Source of the DNA: Tropicibacter alexandrii
GTDB taxonomy: Bacteria > Pseudomonadota > Alphaproteobacteria > Rhodobacterales > Rhodobacteraceae
Direction of reading: 5' to 3'
Length of the DNA: 64,000 nucleotides
Assembly: GCF_003667315.2 (NCBI RefSeq)
Contig: NZ_RCTZ02000017.1
Span: 40,431-104,430, forward strand
The translations under genes were made by a program, and so were the position numbers. Shown piece after piece: positions 46,460-55,216 of the stretch (position 1 is its first letter; every line of letters begins with the position of its first letter). The notes below the pieces were generated by a model. It was not told where the DNA came from and did no database searches. It was given only the letters and a program-made list of their open reading frames with translations.

Positions 46460-47404
46460 ATGTATCGCACGACGCTGGTATTGACGCTCATGGCGGGGGC
46501 GGCTTTTGCCCACGAGGATATTGCGGACAAGTACCCGCAATCGGAGTTGTACAACAAGCCGGTGGAGTGGTTCCCCGGGGTTTACAGCGCCATCGGGGCG
46601 ACCGCGCCGCCGACCTATGAGAATTCGGGGCATAACAACAACCTGTCCTTCATCGTGACCGGCGACGGGGTGGTCGTGATCAATGGCGGCGCCTCGGTGC
46701 GGCTGGCGCAGGCCCTGCATGACGAGATCAAGGCGGTCACGGATCAGCCGGTGAAGCTGGTGATCAACGAGAACGGGCAGGGGCATGCCATGCTGGGCAA
46801 TGCCTATTGGGCCGATCTGGGGGTGGATATCCTCGCCCATCAGGATGCCATCGACGTGGTCGAGGAAGATGGCGATTTCATCCTGCAAGGCATGATGCGC
46901 TACAACCGCGACAAGGCCGAGGGCACGCGGGTCGTCAACGCCAACCTGTCCTTCGAAGACAGCTATACGGTCGAGATGGGCGACATGACCATCGAGGTGC
47001 TGCATCTGGGCCCGGCGCATGATCCGGGCGATACACAAGTCTGGTTGCCGGAGCTTGGCGTGGTGATCGCGGGCGATATCGCCTTTCATGAACGCATGGC
47101 GCCGATCTTCGAGGGGACCTGCACCAGTTGCTGGATCGAGACCTTCGAAGGGCCCTTCACCGATCTGGGCGCGACCTATGTGATCCCGGGTCACGGGCAC
47201 CCGACCAGCATGGCGATGGTGACGAAGGAGACCGTCGGCTACTTGCACGATCTGCGCGACAAGATCGGCGCGCATATCGATGAAGGCGGCGATTTGGCCG
47301 AGGCGTATTACGTCGACCAGTCGGCATGGACCTATTTGGACACCTACGAGGAACTGGCGACGAAGAATGCCGGACGCGTCTACGAGGAGATGGAGTGGGA
47401 GTGA
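46460..47404 (+). CDS. Metallo-beta-lactamase-fold protein with altered metal motif
   Basis: 314-residue exported MBL-fold protein. A signal peptide (residues 1-17) ends at AFA-HE. The usual HxHxDH metal motif is replaced by NxQxHA (Asn105, Gln107, His109, Ala110 in VINENGQGHAMLGN), while the later His187 (GPAHDPGDTQVWL), Asp206 (AGDIAFH) and His245 (IPGHGHP) are kept. The protein therefore lacks a normal zinc site 1 and may have changed metal or activity. GGAGG lies seven bases before the ATG at 46460. It is divergent from the SDR/kyn genes. SoxH-like or quinoprotein-associated hydrolases share its overall form. Confidence 0.82.
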   Translation: MYRTTLVLTLMAGAAFAHEDIADKYPQSELYNKPVEWFPGVYSAIGATAPPTYENSGHNNNLSFIVTGDGVVVINGGASVRLAQALHDEIKAVTDQPVKLVINENGQGHAMLGNAYWADLGVDILAHQDAIDVVEEDGDFILQGMMRYNRDKAEGTRVVNANLSFEDSYTVEMGDMTIEVLHLGPAHDPGDTQVWLPELGVVIAGDIAFHERMAPIFEGTCTSCWIETFEGPFTDLGATYVIPGHGHPTSMAMVTKETVGYLHDLRDKIGAHIDEGGDLAEAYYVDQSAWTYLDTYEELATKNAGRVYEEMEWE

Positions 47405-47612
47405 TCCTGCCCTCTTTTTGATCCGGGGCGCGGGGCCGGGGGGCACTCCCGGCCCGAATTATGTCCGGACTGAAGATATCCGGGGTGGCATGCGACCAAG
47501 GTCCGGCTATGGCTGTAATAGGGAAGAAGATGAGGGCATCCGTGCCATGTCCGGGCTATTTCCGGGTTGTGGCGCTTGGGAACACGGGGCCTGCGTTCAA
47601 AGGGGGACACAC

Positions 47613-48062
47613 GTGCTGAAATGGATCGATATCCCGCCGGTCTGGCTGCTGGCCTGCCTCGGCATCGCGTGGTGGCAGAAGGAAAGGTGGCCTATGGGGG
47701 GCTTTGGCCCGGTCTGGGCCGATCTGCTGGGCGGGCTTTTGGTCGGGGGCGGGCTGGTGCTGATGGCGCTGGCCGTCTACGAGATGCGCCGTCACCGCAC
47801 CACCGTCATTCCGCATCGCGAGGCCGATCGGCTGGTGACATCCGGCATCTTCAAACGCTCGCGCAACCCGATCTATCTGGGCGATTCGATGATCCTTGCC
47901 GGGCTGATCCTGTATTGGGATGCGGTGCTTGCGCTACCACTGATCCCGATCTTCGTCTGGGTGATCGAGCGCCGGTTCATCCTGCCGGAAGAGGAGCGTT
48001 TACGACGAAAGTTTGTTGCCGAGTTTCACCGCTACGCGCAACAAACGAGAAGGTGGCTTTAA
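47613..48062 (+). CDS. Isoprenylcysteine carboxyl methyltransferase-like membrane protein
   Basis: 149-residue membrane protein of the ICMT/phospholipid methyltransferase group. Three to four hydrophobic helices; the SAM-binding signature lies at RNPIYLGDSMIL (about residue 87) and the downstream EEERLRRKF near the end. The start is GTG at 47613, with AGGGGG six bases upstream; earlier in-frame codons lack support. The 208 bases before it (47405-47612) hold no clear gene. Bacterial members methylate lipids or isoprenoid thiols; the substrate here is unknown. Confidence 0.82.
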   Translation: MLKWIDIPPVWLLACLGIAWWQKERWPMGGFGPVWADLLGGLLVGGGLVLMALAVYEMRRHRTTVIPHREADRLVTSGIFKRSRNPIYLGDSMILAGLILYWDAVLALPLIPIFVWVIERRFILPEEERLRRKFVAEFHRYAQQTRRWL

Positions 48063-48198
48063 TTCTGCGCGTTTCTGTGATCTAGACCGGCGCGGTACAG
48101 TTGTGGGTAACAGGTCAGCCCTGTAGACCCATTCATGATGAACGGCCCTGACGCAGGGTCACAACACGACAATTTCCTGAACGAGGGGGATGAGACAC

Positions 48199-49770
48199 GT
48201 GAAAATCGGGACACCAACCGAAGTCGAGGCTGGCGAGAATCGCGTTGCGATGACGCCGGACTCGGCGCTTCAGCTGCAGAAGCTGGGATACGAGTGCCTG
48301 ATCCAGTCCGGGGCCGGCGCGCGCGCCGACTTCTCGGATTCGGATTATGAGGCAGCAGGCGTCACCGTCGTGCCGGATGCCGACGCTTTGTGGGCGCAAG
48401 CCGACATCATCGCAAAGGTGCGCATCCCGCAGGATGCGGAACTGGACCGGCTGACCCCGGAAAAGACGCTGATCACCTTCTTCAACCCTGGCGGCAATGC
48501 CGAGGGTCTGGAAAAGGCCAAGGCCAAGGGCGGCAACGTCATCGCCATGGAAATGGTGCCGCGGATTTCTCGCGCTCAAAAGATGGACGCGCTGTCCTCG
48601 ATGGCGAATATCGCGGGCTACCGCGCGGTGATCGAGGCGGGCAACAACTTTGGCCGCTTCTTCACCGGTCAGGTCACGGCGGCGGGCAAGGTGCCCCCGG
48701 CCAAGGTGCTGATCGTCGGCGCCGGTGTGGCTGGTCTGGCCGCGATTGGCACGTCCACCTCGCTGGGCGCGATCACGCTGGCCTTCGACGTGCGCCCCGA
48801 AGTGGCCGAGCAGGTCGAATCCATGGGTGCCGAATTCGTCTATCTCGATTTCGAGGAAGAGCAGCAGGACGGCTCCGCCACCGGCGGCTATGCGTCCGTG
48901 TCCTCGCCTGAGTTCCGCGAGGCGCAGCTGGCGAAGTTCCGCGAACTGGCCCCCGAGGTCGATATCGTCATCACCACCGCCCTGATCCCAAACCGCGAGG
49001 CGCCCAAGCTGTGGCTCGAAGACATGGTCAAGGCGATGAAGCCGGGCTCCGTGATCGTCGACCTTGCAGCCGAAAAGGGTGGCAACGTCGAGGGCACCGT
49101 CAAGGATGAGAAGGTCGTGACCGACAACGGCGTGACCATCATCGGCTATACCGACTTCCCCTCGCGCATGGCGCGGCAGTCGTCCTTGCTGTACTCGACC
49201 AACATCCGTCACATGATGACCGACCTGACGCCCGAGAAGGACGGCAAGGTCAATCACAACATGGAAGACGACGTGATCCGTGGGGCCACGGTGGCCTATC
49301 AGGGCGAGATCACCTTCCCGCCGCCGCCGCCCAAGGTCGCGGCCATCGCCGCCAAGCCCAAGGAAAAGGTCAAGGAACTGACGCCCGAGGAAAAGCGCGC
49401 GAATGAAATCGCCGCCTTCAAGGCGCAGACCAAGAACCAGGTGACGCTGATCACAGTGGGCGCGGTGCTGCTGCTGGCGGTGGGTCTGGTGGCCCCGGCC
49501 AGCTTCATGCAGCATTTCATCGTCTTCATCCTGTCGGTCTTCATCGGCTTCCAGGTGATTTGGAACGTCGCCCATTCGCTGCACACGCCCCTGATGGCGG
49601 TGACCAACGCGATCTCGTCGATCATCATCCTCGGCGCGCTGATCCAGATCGGGTCTTCGTCGGTGCTGATCACGATCCTCGCGGCGCTGGGTATCTTCAT
49701 GGCCTCGATCAATATTTTCGGCGGCTTCCTCGTCACGCGGCGCATGCTCGCCATGTTCCAGAAGTCCTAA
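48199..49770 (+). CDS. pntA: NAD(P) transhydrogenase subunit alpha
   Basis: 523-residue alpha subunit of proton-translocating transhydrogenase, which makes NADPH from NADH using the proton gradient. The N-terminal NAD-binding domain shows GTPTEVEAGENRVAMTPDSA, RAQKMDALSSMANIAGYRAV near 130 and GAGVAGLAAIGT near residue 173; a linker rich in KPKEK follows, then about four helices from residue 415. I chose GTG 48199 because AGGGGG lies nine bases upstream; ATG 48190 would sit right against it. Full length single-chain alpha subunit. It precedes pntB by 12 bases. Confidence 0.93.
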   Translation: MKIGTPTEVEAGENRVAMTPDSALQLQKLGYECLIQSGAGARADFSDSDYEAAGVTVVPDADALWAQADIIAKVRIPQDAELDRLTPEKTLITFFNPGGNAEGLEKAKAKGGNVIAMEMVPRISRAQKMDALSSMANIAGYRAVIEAGNNFGRFFTGQVTAAGKVPPAKVLIVGAGVAGLAAIGTSTSLGAITLAFDVRPEVAEQVESMGAEFVYLDFEEEQQDGSATGGYASVSSPEFREAQLAKFRELAPEVDIVITTALIPNREAPKLWLEDMVKAMKPGSVIVDLAAEKGGNVEGTVKDEKVVTDNGVTIIGYTDFPSRMARQSSLLYSTNIRHMMTDLTPEKDGKVNHNMEDDVIRGATVAYQGEITFPPPPPKVAAIAAKPKEKVKELTPEEKRANEIAAFKAQTKNQVTLITVGAVLLLAVGLVAPASFMQHFIVFILSVFIGFQVIWNVAHSLHTPLMAVTNAISSIIILGALIQIGSSSVLITILAALGIFMASINIFGGFLVTRRMLAMFQKS

Positions 49771-49782
49771 GGAGGCGCTGAT

Positions 49783-51216
49783 ATGGAATTCGGATTCACG
49801 ATTGCGGCCTATGCGGTCGCGGCCGTCCTCTTCATCCTGTCGCTCGGCGGTCTGTCGGGGCAGGAAAGCGCCAAGCGCGCGGTGTGGTACGGCATCACCG
49901 GCATGGCGATCGCCGTGCTGGCCACGCTGATCGGCCCCGGTGCCGGTCTGTGGTGGCTGTCCATCGTGCTGATCGGCATCGGCGCGGTTGTCGGCTACCA
50001 GCTGGCGACCAAGGTGCAGATGACGCAGATGCCCGAACTGGTGGCGATCATGCACAGCCTCGTGGGCCTTGCGGCGGTCTTCGTCGGCTTCAACGCCGAC
50101 CTGACCATCAACATGGTCGAGGCCGCGAAAGCCGCCGGTGAGGCGGTCGAGGGCAGCTTTGCCACGCTGGTCGCCAAGAAGACGGCGGTGGAGATCACCA
50201 TCCTCAAGGTCGAGCTGGTGCTGGGCATCTGGATCGGTGCCGTGACCTTTACCGGGTCGGTCGTGGCCTATGGCAAGCTGGCGGGCAAGGTGAACTCGGC
50301 CGCGAAGAAGCTGCCGGGCGGTCACATGCTGAACGCGGCGGCGGCGGGCCTGTCGGTGCTGCTGGCGATCATGTATTTCTCGGATGCGGGCAGCTGGACG
50401 CTGGTTCTGCTGACGCTGCTGGCGCTGTTCATCGGCTATCACCTGATCATGGGCATCGGCGGCGCCGACATGCCGGTGGTGGTGTCGATGCTCAACAGCT
50501 ATTCCGGCTGGGCGGCGGCGGCCATCGGTTTCAGCCTTGGCAACGATCTGCTGATCGTCGTCGGCGCGCTGGTCGGCTCGTCCGGTGCGATCCTCTCCTA
50601 CATCATGTGCAAGGCGATGAACCGCGCCTTTGTCAGCGTGATCCTTGGCGGCTTTGGCGGGTCCTCCGGCCCGGCGATGGAAGTCGAGGGCGAGCAGGTT
50701 CCGATCGATGTGGACGGCGTAGCCAACGCGCTGGACGAGGCCGACAGCGTGATCATCGTGCCGGGCTACGGCATGGCGGTGGCGCAGGCGCAACAGAACG
50801 TGGCGGAACTGACGCGCAAGCTGCGCGCCAAGGGCAAGGCGGTGCGTTTTGCCATCCACCCCGTGGCGGGCCGTCTGCCGGGGCACATGAACGTGCTTCT
50901 GGCCGAGGCCAAGGTGCCCTACGACATCGTTCTGGAGATGGACGAGATCAATGACGACTTCCCGGATACGGATGTGGTCATCGTGATCGGGTCGAACGAC
51001 ATCGTGAACCCGGCGGCGCAGGACGACCCGAACTCGCCCATCGCGGGCATGCCGGTTCTGGAAGTCTGGAAGGCCAAGCAGGTCTTCGTGTCCAAGCGCG
51101 GTCAGGGCACCGGCTATTCGGGCATCGAGAACCCGCTGTTCTTCAAGGACAACACCCGGATGTATTATGGCGATGCCAAGGACAGCATCGGGGCGCTTCT
51201 GAACAAGATCGACTGA
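49783..51216 (+). CDS. pntB: NAD(P) transhydrogenase subunit beta
   Basis: 477-residue beta subunit. The first half is membrane-embedded with about nine helices (residues 3-260); the C-terminal half is the NADP-binding domain with [21 protein letters not shown] near 325 and [22 protein letters not shown] segment near 380, [13 protein letters not shown] near 440. The start follows AGGAGG at the end of pntA. The two genes form a simple operon, ended by a palindrome and hairpin. Confidence 0.95.
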   Translation: MEFGFTIAAYAVAAVLFILSLGGLSGQESAKRAVWYGITGMAIAVLATLIGPGAGLWWLSIVLIGIGAVVGYQLATKVQMTQMPELVAIMHSLVGLAAVFVGFNADLTINMVEAAKAAGEAVEGSFATLVAKKTAVEITILKVELVLGIWIGAVTFTGSVVAYGKLAGKVNSAAKKLPGGHMLNAAAAGLSVLLAIMYFSDAGSWTLVLLTLLALFIGYHLIMGIGGADMPVVVSMLNSYSGWAAAAIGFSLGNDLLIVVGALVGSSGAILSYIMCKAMNRAFVSVILGGFGGSSGPAMEVEGEQVPIDVDGVANALDEADSVIIVPGYGMAVAQAQQNVAELTRKLRAKGKAVRFAIHPVAGRLPGHMNVLLAEAKVPYDIVLEMDEINDDFPDTDVVIVIGSNDIVNPAAQDDPNSPIAGMPVLEVWKAKQVFVSKRGQGTGYSGIENPLFFKDNTRMYYGDAKDSIGALLNKID

Positions 51217-51218
51217 AA

Positions 51219-51244
51219 GTAGGATGGGTGATCACCCATCCTAC
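51219..51244. repeat. 26-base perfect palindrome after pntB
   Basis: Arm GTAGGATGGGTGA followed by its exact reverse complement, no spacer. It starts three bases after the pntB stop. The GTAGGATGGGT sequence resembles short palindromes found scattered between genes in many proteobacteria. Confidence 0.8.
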
Positions 51245-51246
51245 CC

Positions 51247-51278
51247 AAGGCCCGCTCTGGCAACAGGGCGGGCCTTTT
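51247..51278 (+). terminator. pntB: Rho-independent terminator of pntAB
   Basis: AAGGCCCGC (51247-51255) pairs with the arm 51268-51276, followed by TTTTCGTTT. Confidence 0.8.
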
Positions 51279-51311
51279 CGTTTCCGTGACAGGCCGGATT
51301 GCCATGACGTC

Positions 51312-51338
51312 TATTTCCGATTAAAATAATCAGAAATA
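51312..51338. promoter_or_regulatory. Inverted repeat before the 118-residue protein gene
   Basis: TATTTCCGATT (51312-51322), spacer AAAAT, AATCAGAAATA (51328-51338), one mismatch. It ends just before the ribosome-binding site of the next gene, so it could be an operator or an mRNA hairpin. A related ATTTCGGATT stretch precedes bioY. Confidence 0.4.
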
Positions 51339-51347
51339 GGAGATCCC

Positions 51348-51704
51348 ATGACATCTGCCGCGAATCCGACCCCGCATTGGCGAGACCATTTTCCGGAACT
51401 GGCACAGGCGGACCCATTGCTGGATGTTCTGCGTCTGCTTCGCCAGTCGGGGGAGGCCACTCCCTTGGCAGACCTGTTCGGGGCGCTGGACACCGCGCTT
51501 TCGCAAAAGCTGGACCTGCGCTTGCCCGGGTCACCGGATCGCAGCTTTGACGAACGTTGGCTGGTGGCGCTGTTTCACGCCCTGCGCGTCGCGGATTTGT
51601 CCCGTTACACCTTTCTCTTGCGGTCGCGCCTGTCGGCGGGGGCGGCGGCCCGGGTGCATTTTTTGCTGACCCAAGCACAGGTCTGGCTAGAGGCGCGGCT
51701 CTGA
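51348..51704 (+). CDS. Hypothetical protein upstream of bioY
   Basis: 118-residue soluble protein, no recognised family. It is Leu-rich and mostly helical: DPLLDVLRLLRQSG, LADLFGALDTALSQ and a C-terminal RVHFLLTQAQVWLEARL. AGGAG lies five bases before the ATG. Base use is like its neighbours. It is followed by bioY after 127 bases; a shared ATTTC[CG]GATT motif ahead of both suggests common control, but no link to biotin is shown. Confidence 0.7.
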   Translation: MTSAANPTPHWRDHFPELAQADPLLDVLRLLRQSGEATPLADLFGALDTALSQKLDLRLPGSPDRSFDERWLVALFHALRVADLSRYTFLLRSRLSAGAAARVHFLLTQAQVWLEARL

Positions 51705-51709
51705 CCGCC

Positions 51710-51743
51710 GATTTGCTTCTGCTAATTTCGGATTTGCAAATTT
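51710..51743. promoter_or_regulatory. bioY: Direct repeats upstream of bioY
   Basis: GATTTGC occurs at 51710-51716 and 51731-51737, 21 bases apart (two helical turns), overlapping an AATTT/AAATT inverted repeat at 51724-51742. It lies 89 bases before the bioY start. The BioR box expected in some alphaproteobacteria (TTATnnATAA) is not seen. Confidence 0.35.
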
Positions 51744-51831
51744 ATCAGGGGTCGTGAGCGCAAGCGGTCTTGCGATACTGCAACGCTTCGGGCAGAACCA
51801 TGCGAGAAACGAGACAGGACAGGGGGTTCCC

Positions 51832-52431
51832 ATGAACGTCACCACTCACCGCAACGTGCTGGCCGAAGCCTTCGGCGCCAACGAAGGCACTGCGCTGCGC
51901 GTCAAACAGGCCCTGCTGGTCGTCGCGGGGATCGCGATCCTTGCCGTGGCCGCCAAGATCAAGGTCCCGATGTGGCCCGTGCCGATGACCATGGGCACCT
52001 TCGCCGTGCTGTCGCTGGGCGCGGCCTATGGCGCGCGCCTCGGCCTCGTGACCATCCTTGGCTACATGATCGTCGGCATGCTGGGCTTTGACGTCTTTGC
52101 CGGGTCCTCGGCCGAGGCCTATGGCCTGAGCTACATGATGGGCGGCACCGGTGGCTACCTTGTGGGCTATGTTCTGGCCACCGTCGCGCTGGGGATGCTG
52201 GCCCGCTTGGGCTGGGACCGCTCCGCGCCGAAGATGGCGGGCGCGATGCTGCTGGGCAACGTGCTGATCTACGTGCCGGGCCTGTTGTGGCTGGGCGTGC
52301 TGTACGGCTGGGACAAGCCGATCCTCGACTGGGGCCTGACCCCCTTCCTGATGGGCGACGCGCTGAAGCTGGCCTTGGCGGCGCTGCTGCTGCCCGCCGC
52401 GTGGAAGCTGGTGGGCCGCGCCCGCGGCTGA
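51832..52431 (+). CDS. bioY: Biotin transporter BioY
   Basis: 199-residue S-component of the biotin ECF transporter, with six predicted helices. KVPMWPVPMTMGTFAVLSLGAAYG (from about residue 44) is the family hallmark; other matches are GMLGFDVFAGSSAEAYGLSYMMGGTGGYLVG near 85 and YVPGLLWLG near 148. AGGGGG lies five bases before the ATG; a longer in-frame start upstream is less likely. No BioM or BioN is adjacent; BioY can import biotin alone. A strong terminator lies downstream. Confidence 0.93.
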   Translation: MNVTTHRNVLAEAFGANEGTALRVKQALLVVAGIAILAVAAKIKVPMWPVPMTMGTFAVLSLGAAYGARLGLVTILGYMIVGMLGFDVFAGSSAEAYGLSYMMGGTGGYLVGYVLATVALGMLARLGWDRSAPKMAGAMLLGNVLIYVPGLLWLGVLYGWDKPILDWGLTPFLMGDALKLALAALLLPAAWKLVGRARG

Positions 52432-52485
52432 CCTTCGGCGGCGATGGGGCACAGCCCCGCGACACAGATTTTTGCATCGATGGAC

Positions 52486-52510
52486 AGGCCGGGGACACCC
52501 CCGGCCTTTT
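52486..52510 (+). terminator. bioY: Rho-independent terminator of bioY
   Basis: AGGCCGGGG (52486-52494), loop ACAC, complementary arm 52499-52507, then TTTT. It stands between bioY and the convergent hydrolase-OsmC gene, and its T-run favours bioY. Confidence 0.85.
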
Positions 52511-52517
52511 CGCATTC

Positions 52518-53729
52518 TCAGACCAGTTCGGTCTCGATCCGGGCGCTGTGGCTCAGGGTCTTGTGTACGGGGCACCGGTCGGCGATCTCCAGCAGGCGGG
52601 CGCGTTGGTCGGAGTCGAGACCGCCCTCCAGCGTGATACGCCGGGTAAACCGGTCGATCCGGGTCTCGGCTTGCGTTCCGGCATCCTGCGCGTGGACCTT
52701 GTCATGGGTCACGTCGACCCGCACATGGGTCAAAGGCCAGCCCTTGCGCCGCGCATACATCCGGATCGTCATAGAGGTACATGCGCCCAAGCCCGCCGCC
52801 ACGAAGCCATAGGGCGACAGCCCCCGGTTCGTGCCGCCATAGGCCTCCGGCTCATCGGCCAGAACGTGGTGATGCGGCCCGTTTTGCACATCCTGCAGGA
52901 AGCCCCCCGGATCGCTTTCCGAGACGCGGATCACGCCCTCTGGCGCGCCGATCGGCGGGGCGGGGGGCGACAGATCCAGATAGCGCCCGGCCCAAGCGGC
53001 GATCACCTCGGCGGCGTATTCGGCATCGCTTGCGCGGCTGACCAGATGGTCCGCCTCGTCCAGTGTTACAAAGCTTTTGGGATGCTTCGCTGCGACGAAG
53101 ATCCGCGTCGCGTTGGAGATATCGACCACCTCGTCGCGCGGTGCGTGCAAGACCAGAAGCGCCCGTCGCAGCCCGGCAATCGCGCCGCTCAGGTCATGCT
53201 TGACCACGTCCTCGACAAAGCCTTGCCCGATGGTGATCCGACGCCCCGCCAGCACCACCTCGGCGCGGCCCTGCGTGTCGATCTCGTCCAACGCGCCGTC
53301 GAACACATGGGTCACATGGCCGGGATCGAAGGGCGCGCCGATAGTCACCACCGCGCGCGCCTGCGGCACTTCGGCTGCGGCGCGCAGCACCGCCGCGCCG
53401 CCCAGCGAATGGCCGATCAGCAGGTCCGGCCCCATATCGCGGCCCGCCAGATAGCGCGCCGCCGCCACCAGATCCTGTGCATTGCTGCGAAAACTGGTAT
53501 TGGCGAACTCGCCCTGACTGTGCCCCAACCCGGTGAAATCAAAGCGCAACACGGCGATCCCCATCGCCGCCAGCCGTTGAGAAATGCGCCGCGCGGCAGC
53601 AATATCCTTGCCACAGGTAAAGCAATGCGCGAACACGGCGGTGGCCAGATACGGGCCTTCGGGCAGGTCGAGCCGCGCGGCGAGGCTGTCCCCGGCATGG
53701 CCGTCGAAGGTGATACGTTCCGTGGGCAT
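52518..53729 (-). CDS. Alpha/beta hydrolase-OsmC fusion protein
   Basis: 403 residues in two domains. The N-terminal 250 residues are an alpha/beta hydrolase: oxyanion region AVFAHCFTCGKD, nucleophile Ser108 in LLIGHSLGGAAVL, and catalytic His near residue 225 (EADHLV). The C-terminal 140 residues are an OsmC domain with peroxidatic Cys317 (GACTSMTIRMYARRKG) and Cys386 (CPVHKTLSHSARI). OsmC proteins reduce organic hydroperoxides. GGAGG lies seven bases before the ATG at 53729; longer in-frame starts upstream lack support. Such fusions are known but their physiological role is unclear; detoxification of lipid hydroperoxides is a reasonable guess. Confidence 0.9.
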   Translation of the reverse strand: MPTERITFDGHAGDSLAARLDLPEGPYLATAVFAHCFTCGKDIAAARRISQRLAAMGIAVLRFDFTGLGHSQGEFANTSFRSNAQDLVAAARYLAGRDMGPDLLIGHSLGGAAVLRAAAEVPQARAVVTIGAPFDPGHVTHVFDGALDEIDTQGRAEVVLAGRRITIGQGFVEDVVKHDLSGAIAGLRRALLVLHAPRDEVVDISNATRIFVAAKHPKSFVTLDEADHLVSRASDAEYAAEVIAAWAGRYLDLSPPAPPIGAPEGVIRVSESDPGGFLQDVQNGPHHHVLADEPEAYGGTNRGLSPYGFVAAGLGACTSMTIRMYARRKGWPLTHVRVDVTHDKVHAQDAGTQAETRIDRFTRRITLEGGLDSDQRARLLEIADRCPVHKTLSHSARIETELV

Positions 53730-53814
53730 GGGTGCCTCCTTTTTTCTGACATTGGGCGGGGCGGCGTCGCGGAACAACCAAGGTGACAGTCGCGTCACGC
53801 GAAGGTGAGGGGAC

Positions 53815-54675
53815 ATGAGATTTGTTGCAGCCTTGGTCGCGGTCGCGAGCGGCCTTGCCCTGATCGCAAGCTGGGGCGGGGCGCTGCACCCTTTGGGGGA
53901 CAGCCTCGCCGTGTTCCGGCGCGAGTTGATGATCGTCTTCGCCCTGTCGGTGGTCTGGACCGGCTGGCCGCGCCCGATGCGCTGGGGGCTGGCGGGCGGG
54001 GCGCTGGTCTGGCTGGGCGCGTTCGTCTGGGCGTCGCGGGCTGGGCCGGCCGATGGCGGGCTGATCCTGTACCAGCAGAACATGCTCTATTCCCGCGACG
54101 GCGTGGATGCGTGGGTGAAGTCCGTGCGCGCCGCATCCCCCGACGTTCTGATACTGCAAGAGGTCGGCGCGCGAACCCTTGCGGCGCTCAAGCCGTTGGA
54201 GGCGGATTATCCGCATAGGGTGCATTGCCCGCAGGAGCCGCTGGGCGAGGTGGTGCTTTCTCGCCTGCCGATGATCGAGGGGTTCTGTTCCCGGCGCGAC
54301 GGCTTCGCCGCCATGCAGGTCGAGACGGCGGATGGCCCGGTCTGGGTCGTCTCTTTGCATCTCAACTGGCCTTGGCCGCACCGGCAAGCGGCGCAGGTGA
54401 CACAGATCCTGCCGGACATGGCGCCGATTTCCGGGCCGGTCGTATTGGGTGGAGATTTCAACGCCGTCGCATGGTCGCATACGGTCGCGCGCGTTTCGGG
54501 CGCGGTGAAAGCCCGGCGTATTGGTGCGCTGATGAACACGTTCGATTTGCCGGGCGGCCTGCCCATCGGCATCGACCATGTGCTGAGCACCGGGCAGGGA
54601 TGGACCCGGCGCATGCCAAAGCATGGCTCGGATCACTACGGGGTGCTGGCCGGGGTGCGGTTCGATGGGGGATGA
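53815..54675 (+). CDS. Endonuclease/exonuclease/phosphatase family protein
   Basis: 286 residues. Two hydrophobic helices (about residues 4-22 and 35-85) anchor it, then an EEP-fold domain begins at ILYQQNMLYSRDGV near residue 83. Catalytic landmarks are ILQEVGARTLAAL near 120, VVSLHLNWPWPHR near 180, LGGDFNAVAWSH near 214 and GSDHYGVLAGV at the end. EEP members cleave nucleic acids or phosphoesters; a membrane-anchored form suggests an outside target. The last bases overlap the Nudix start by 11. Substrate unknown. Confidence 0.85.
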   Translation: MRFVAALVAVASGLALIASWGGALHPLGDSLAVFRRELMIVFALSVVWTGWPRPMRWGLAGGALVWLGAFVWASRAGPADGGLILYQQNMLYSRDGVDAWVKSVRAASPDVLILQEVGARTLAALKPLEADYPHRVHCPQEPLGEVVLSRLPMIEGFCSRRDGFAAMQVETADGPVWVVSLHLNWPWPHRQAAQVTQILPDMAPISGPVVLGGDFNAVAWSHTVARVSGAVKARRIGALMNTFDLPGGLPIGIDHVLSTGQGWTRRMPKHGSDHYGVLAGVRFDGG

Positions 54676-55192
54676 GATCGACGGTATCGGGCAGTTCCGG
54701 GCCGAAACGGCGCGCGACAGGGCAGATTGGGACCGGATCAGGGCGTTTTGTGCACGATGGGGGGATCGCGCGTTCTCGCGCGATCCGGGCATTGGCGGTC
54801 ATGTCACGGGGTCGGCCTTTGTCCTGTCGCCCGAGCGTGACTCGGTGCTGCTGACCCATCACCGCAAGCTGGATCGCTGGCTGCAACTGGGCGGTCATTG
54901 CGACGGGCTGTGCAACGCCGCCGCCACAGCCCTGCGCGAGGCGCAGGAGGAAAGCGGCATCGCCGCCATCATGCAACTGCGCCCCGTGGTGTTTGACGTC
55001 GATATCCACGAGATCCCCGCCAACGCGCGGGAACCGGCACATCTGCACTACGACATCCGCTTTCTGTTCCGGGCGGAAACACGCGCCTTCACCCTGTCCG
55101 ACGAAAGCCTTGCTCTGGCCTGGGTGCCGCTCGACAGGCTCGAAACCTATTCTACCGAACCCAGTCTTCTCCGCATGCGCGACAGGGTGTAG
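54665..55192 (+). CDS. Nudix hydrolase
   Basis: 175-residue enzyme. The Nudix box is a variant: GGHCDGLCNAAATALREAQEESGI (about residues 74-97, with the REAQEESG core intact and the first Glu replaced). It hydrolyses a nucleoside diphosphate linked to another moiety; the natural substrate cannot be told. HLHYDIRFLFRAE near 128 and a C-terminal SLALAWVPLDRLE are typical. The start overlaps the EEP gene by 11 bases, so the two are probably co-translated. Confidence 0.88.
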   Translation: MGDEIDGIGQFRAETARDRADWDRIRAFCARWGDRAFSRDPGIGGHVTGSAFVLSPERDSVLLTHHRKLDRWLQLGGHCDGLCNAAATALREAQEESGIAAIMQLRPVVFDVDIHEIPANAREPAHLHYDIRFLFRAETRAFTLSDESLALAWVPLDRLETYSTEPSLLRMRDRV

Positions 55193-55216
55193 GCCGGGGC
55201 TATGCCCCGGCCCCCC

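Noticed and set aside
51705..51831. BioR operator upstream of bioY
   Set aside because: I looked for TTATnnATAA on both strands; the nearest sequence, AAATTTATC at 51738-51746, does not fit.
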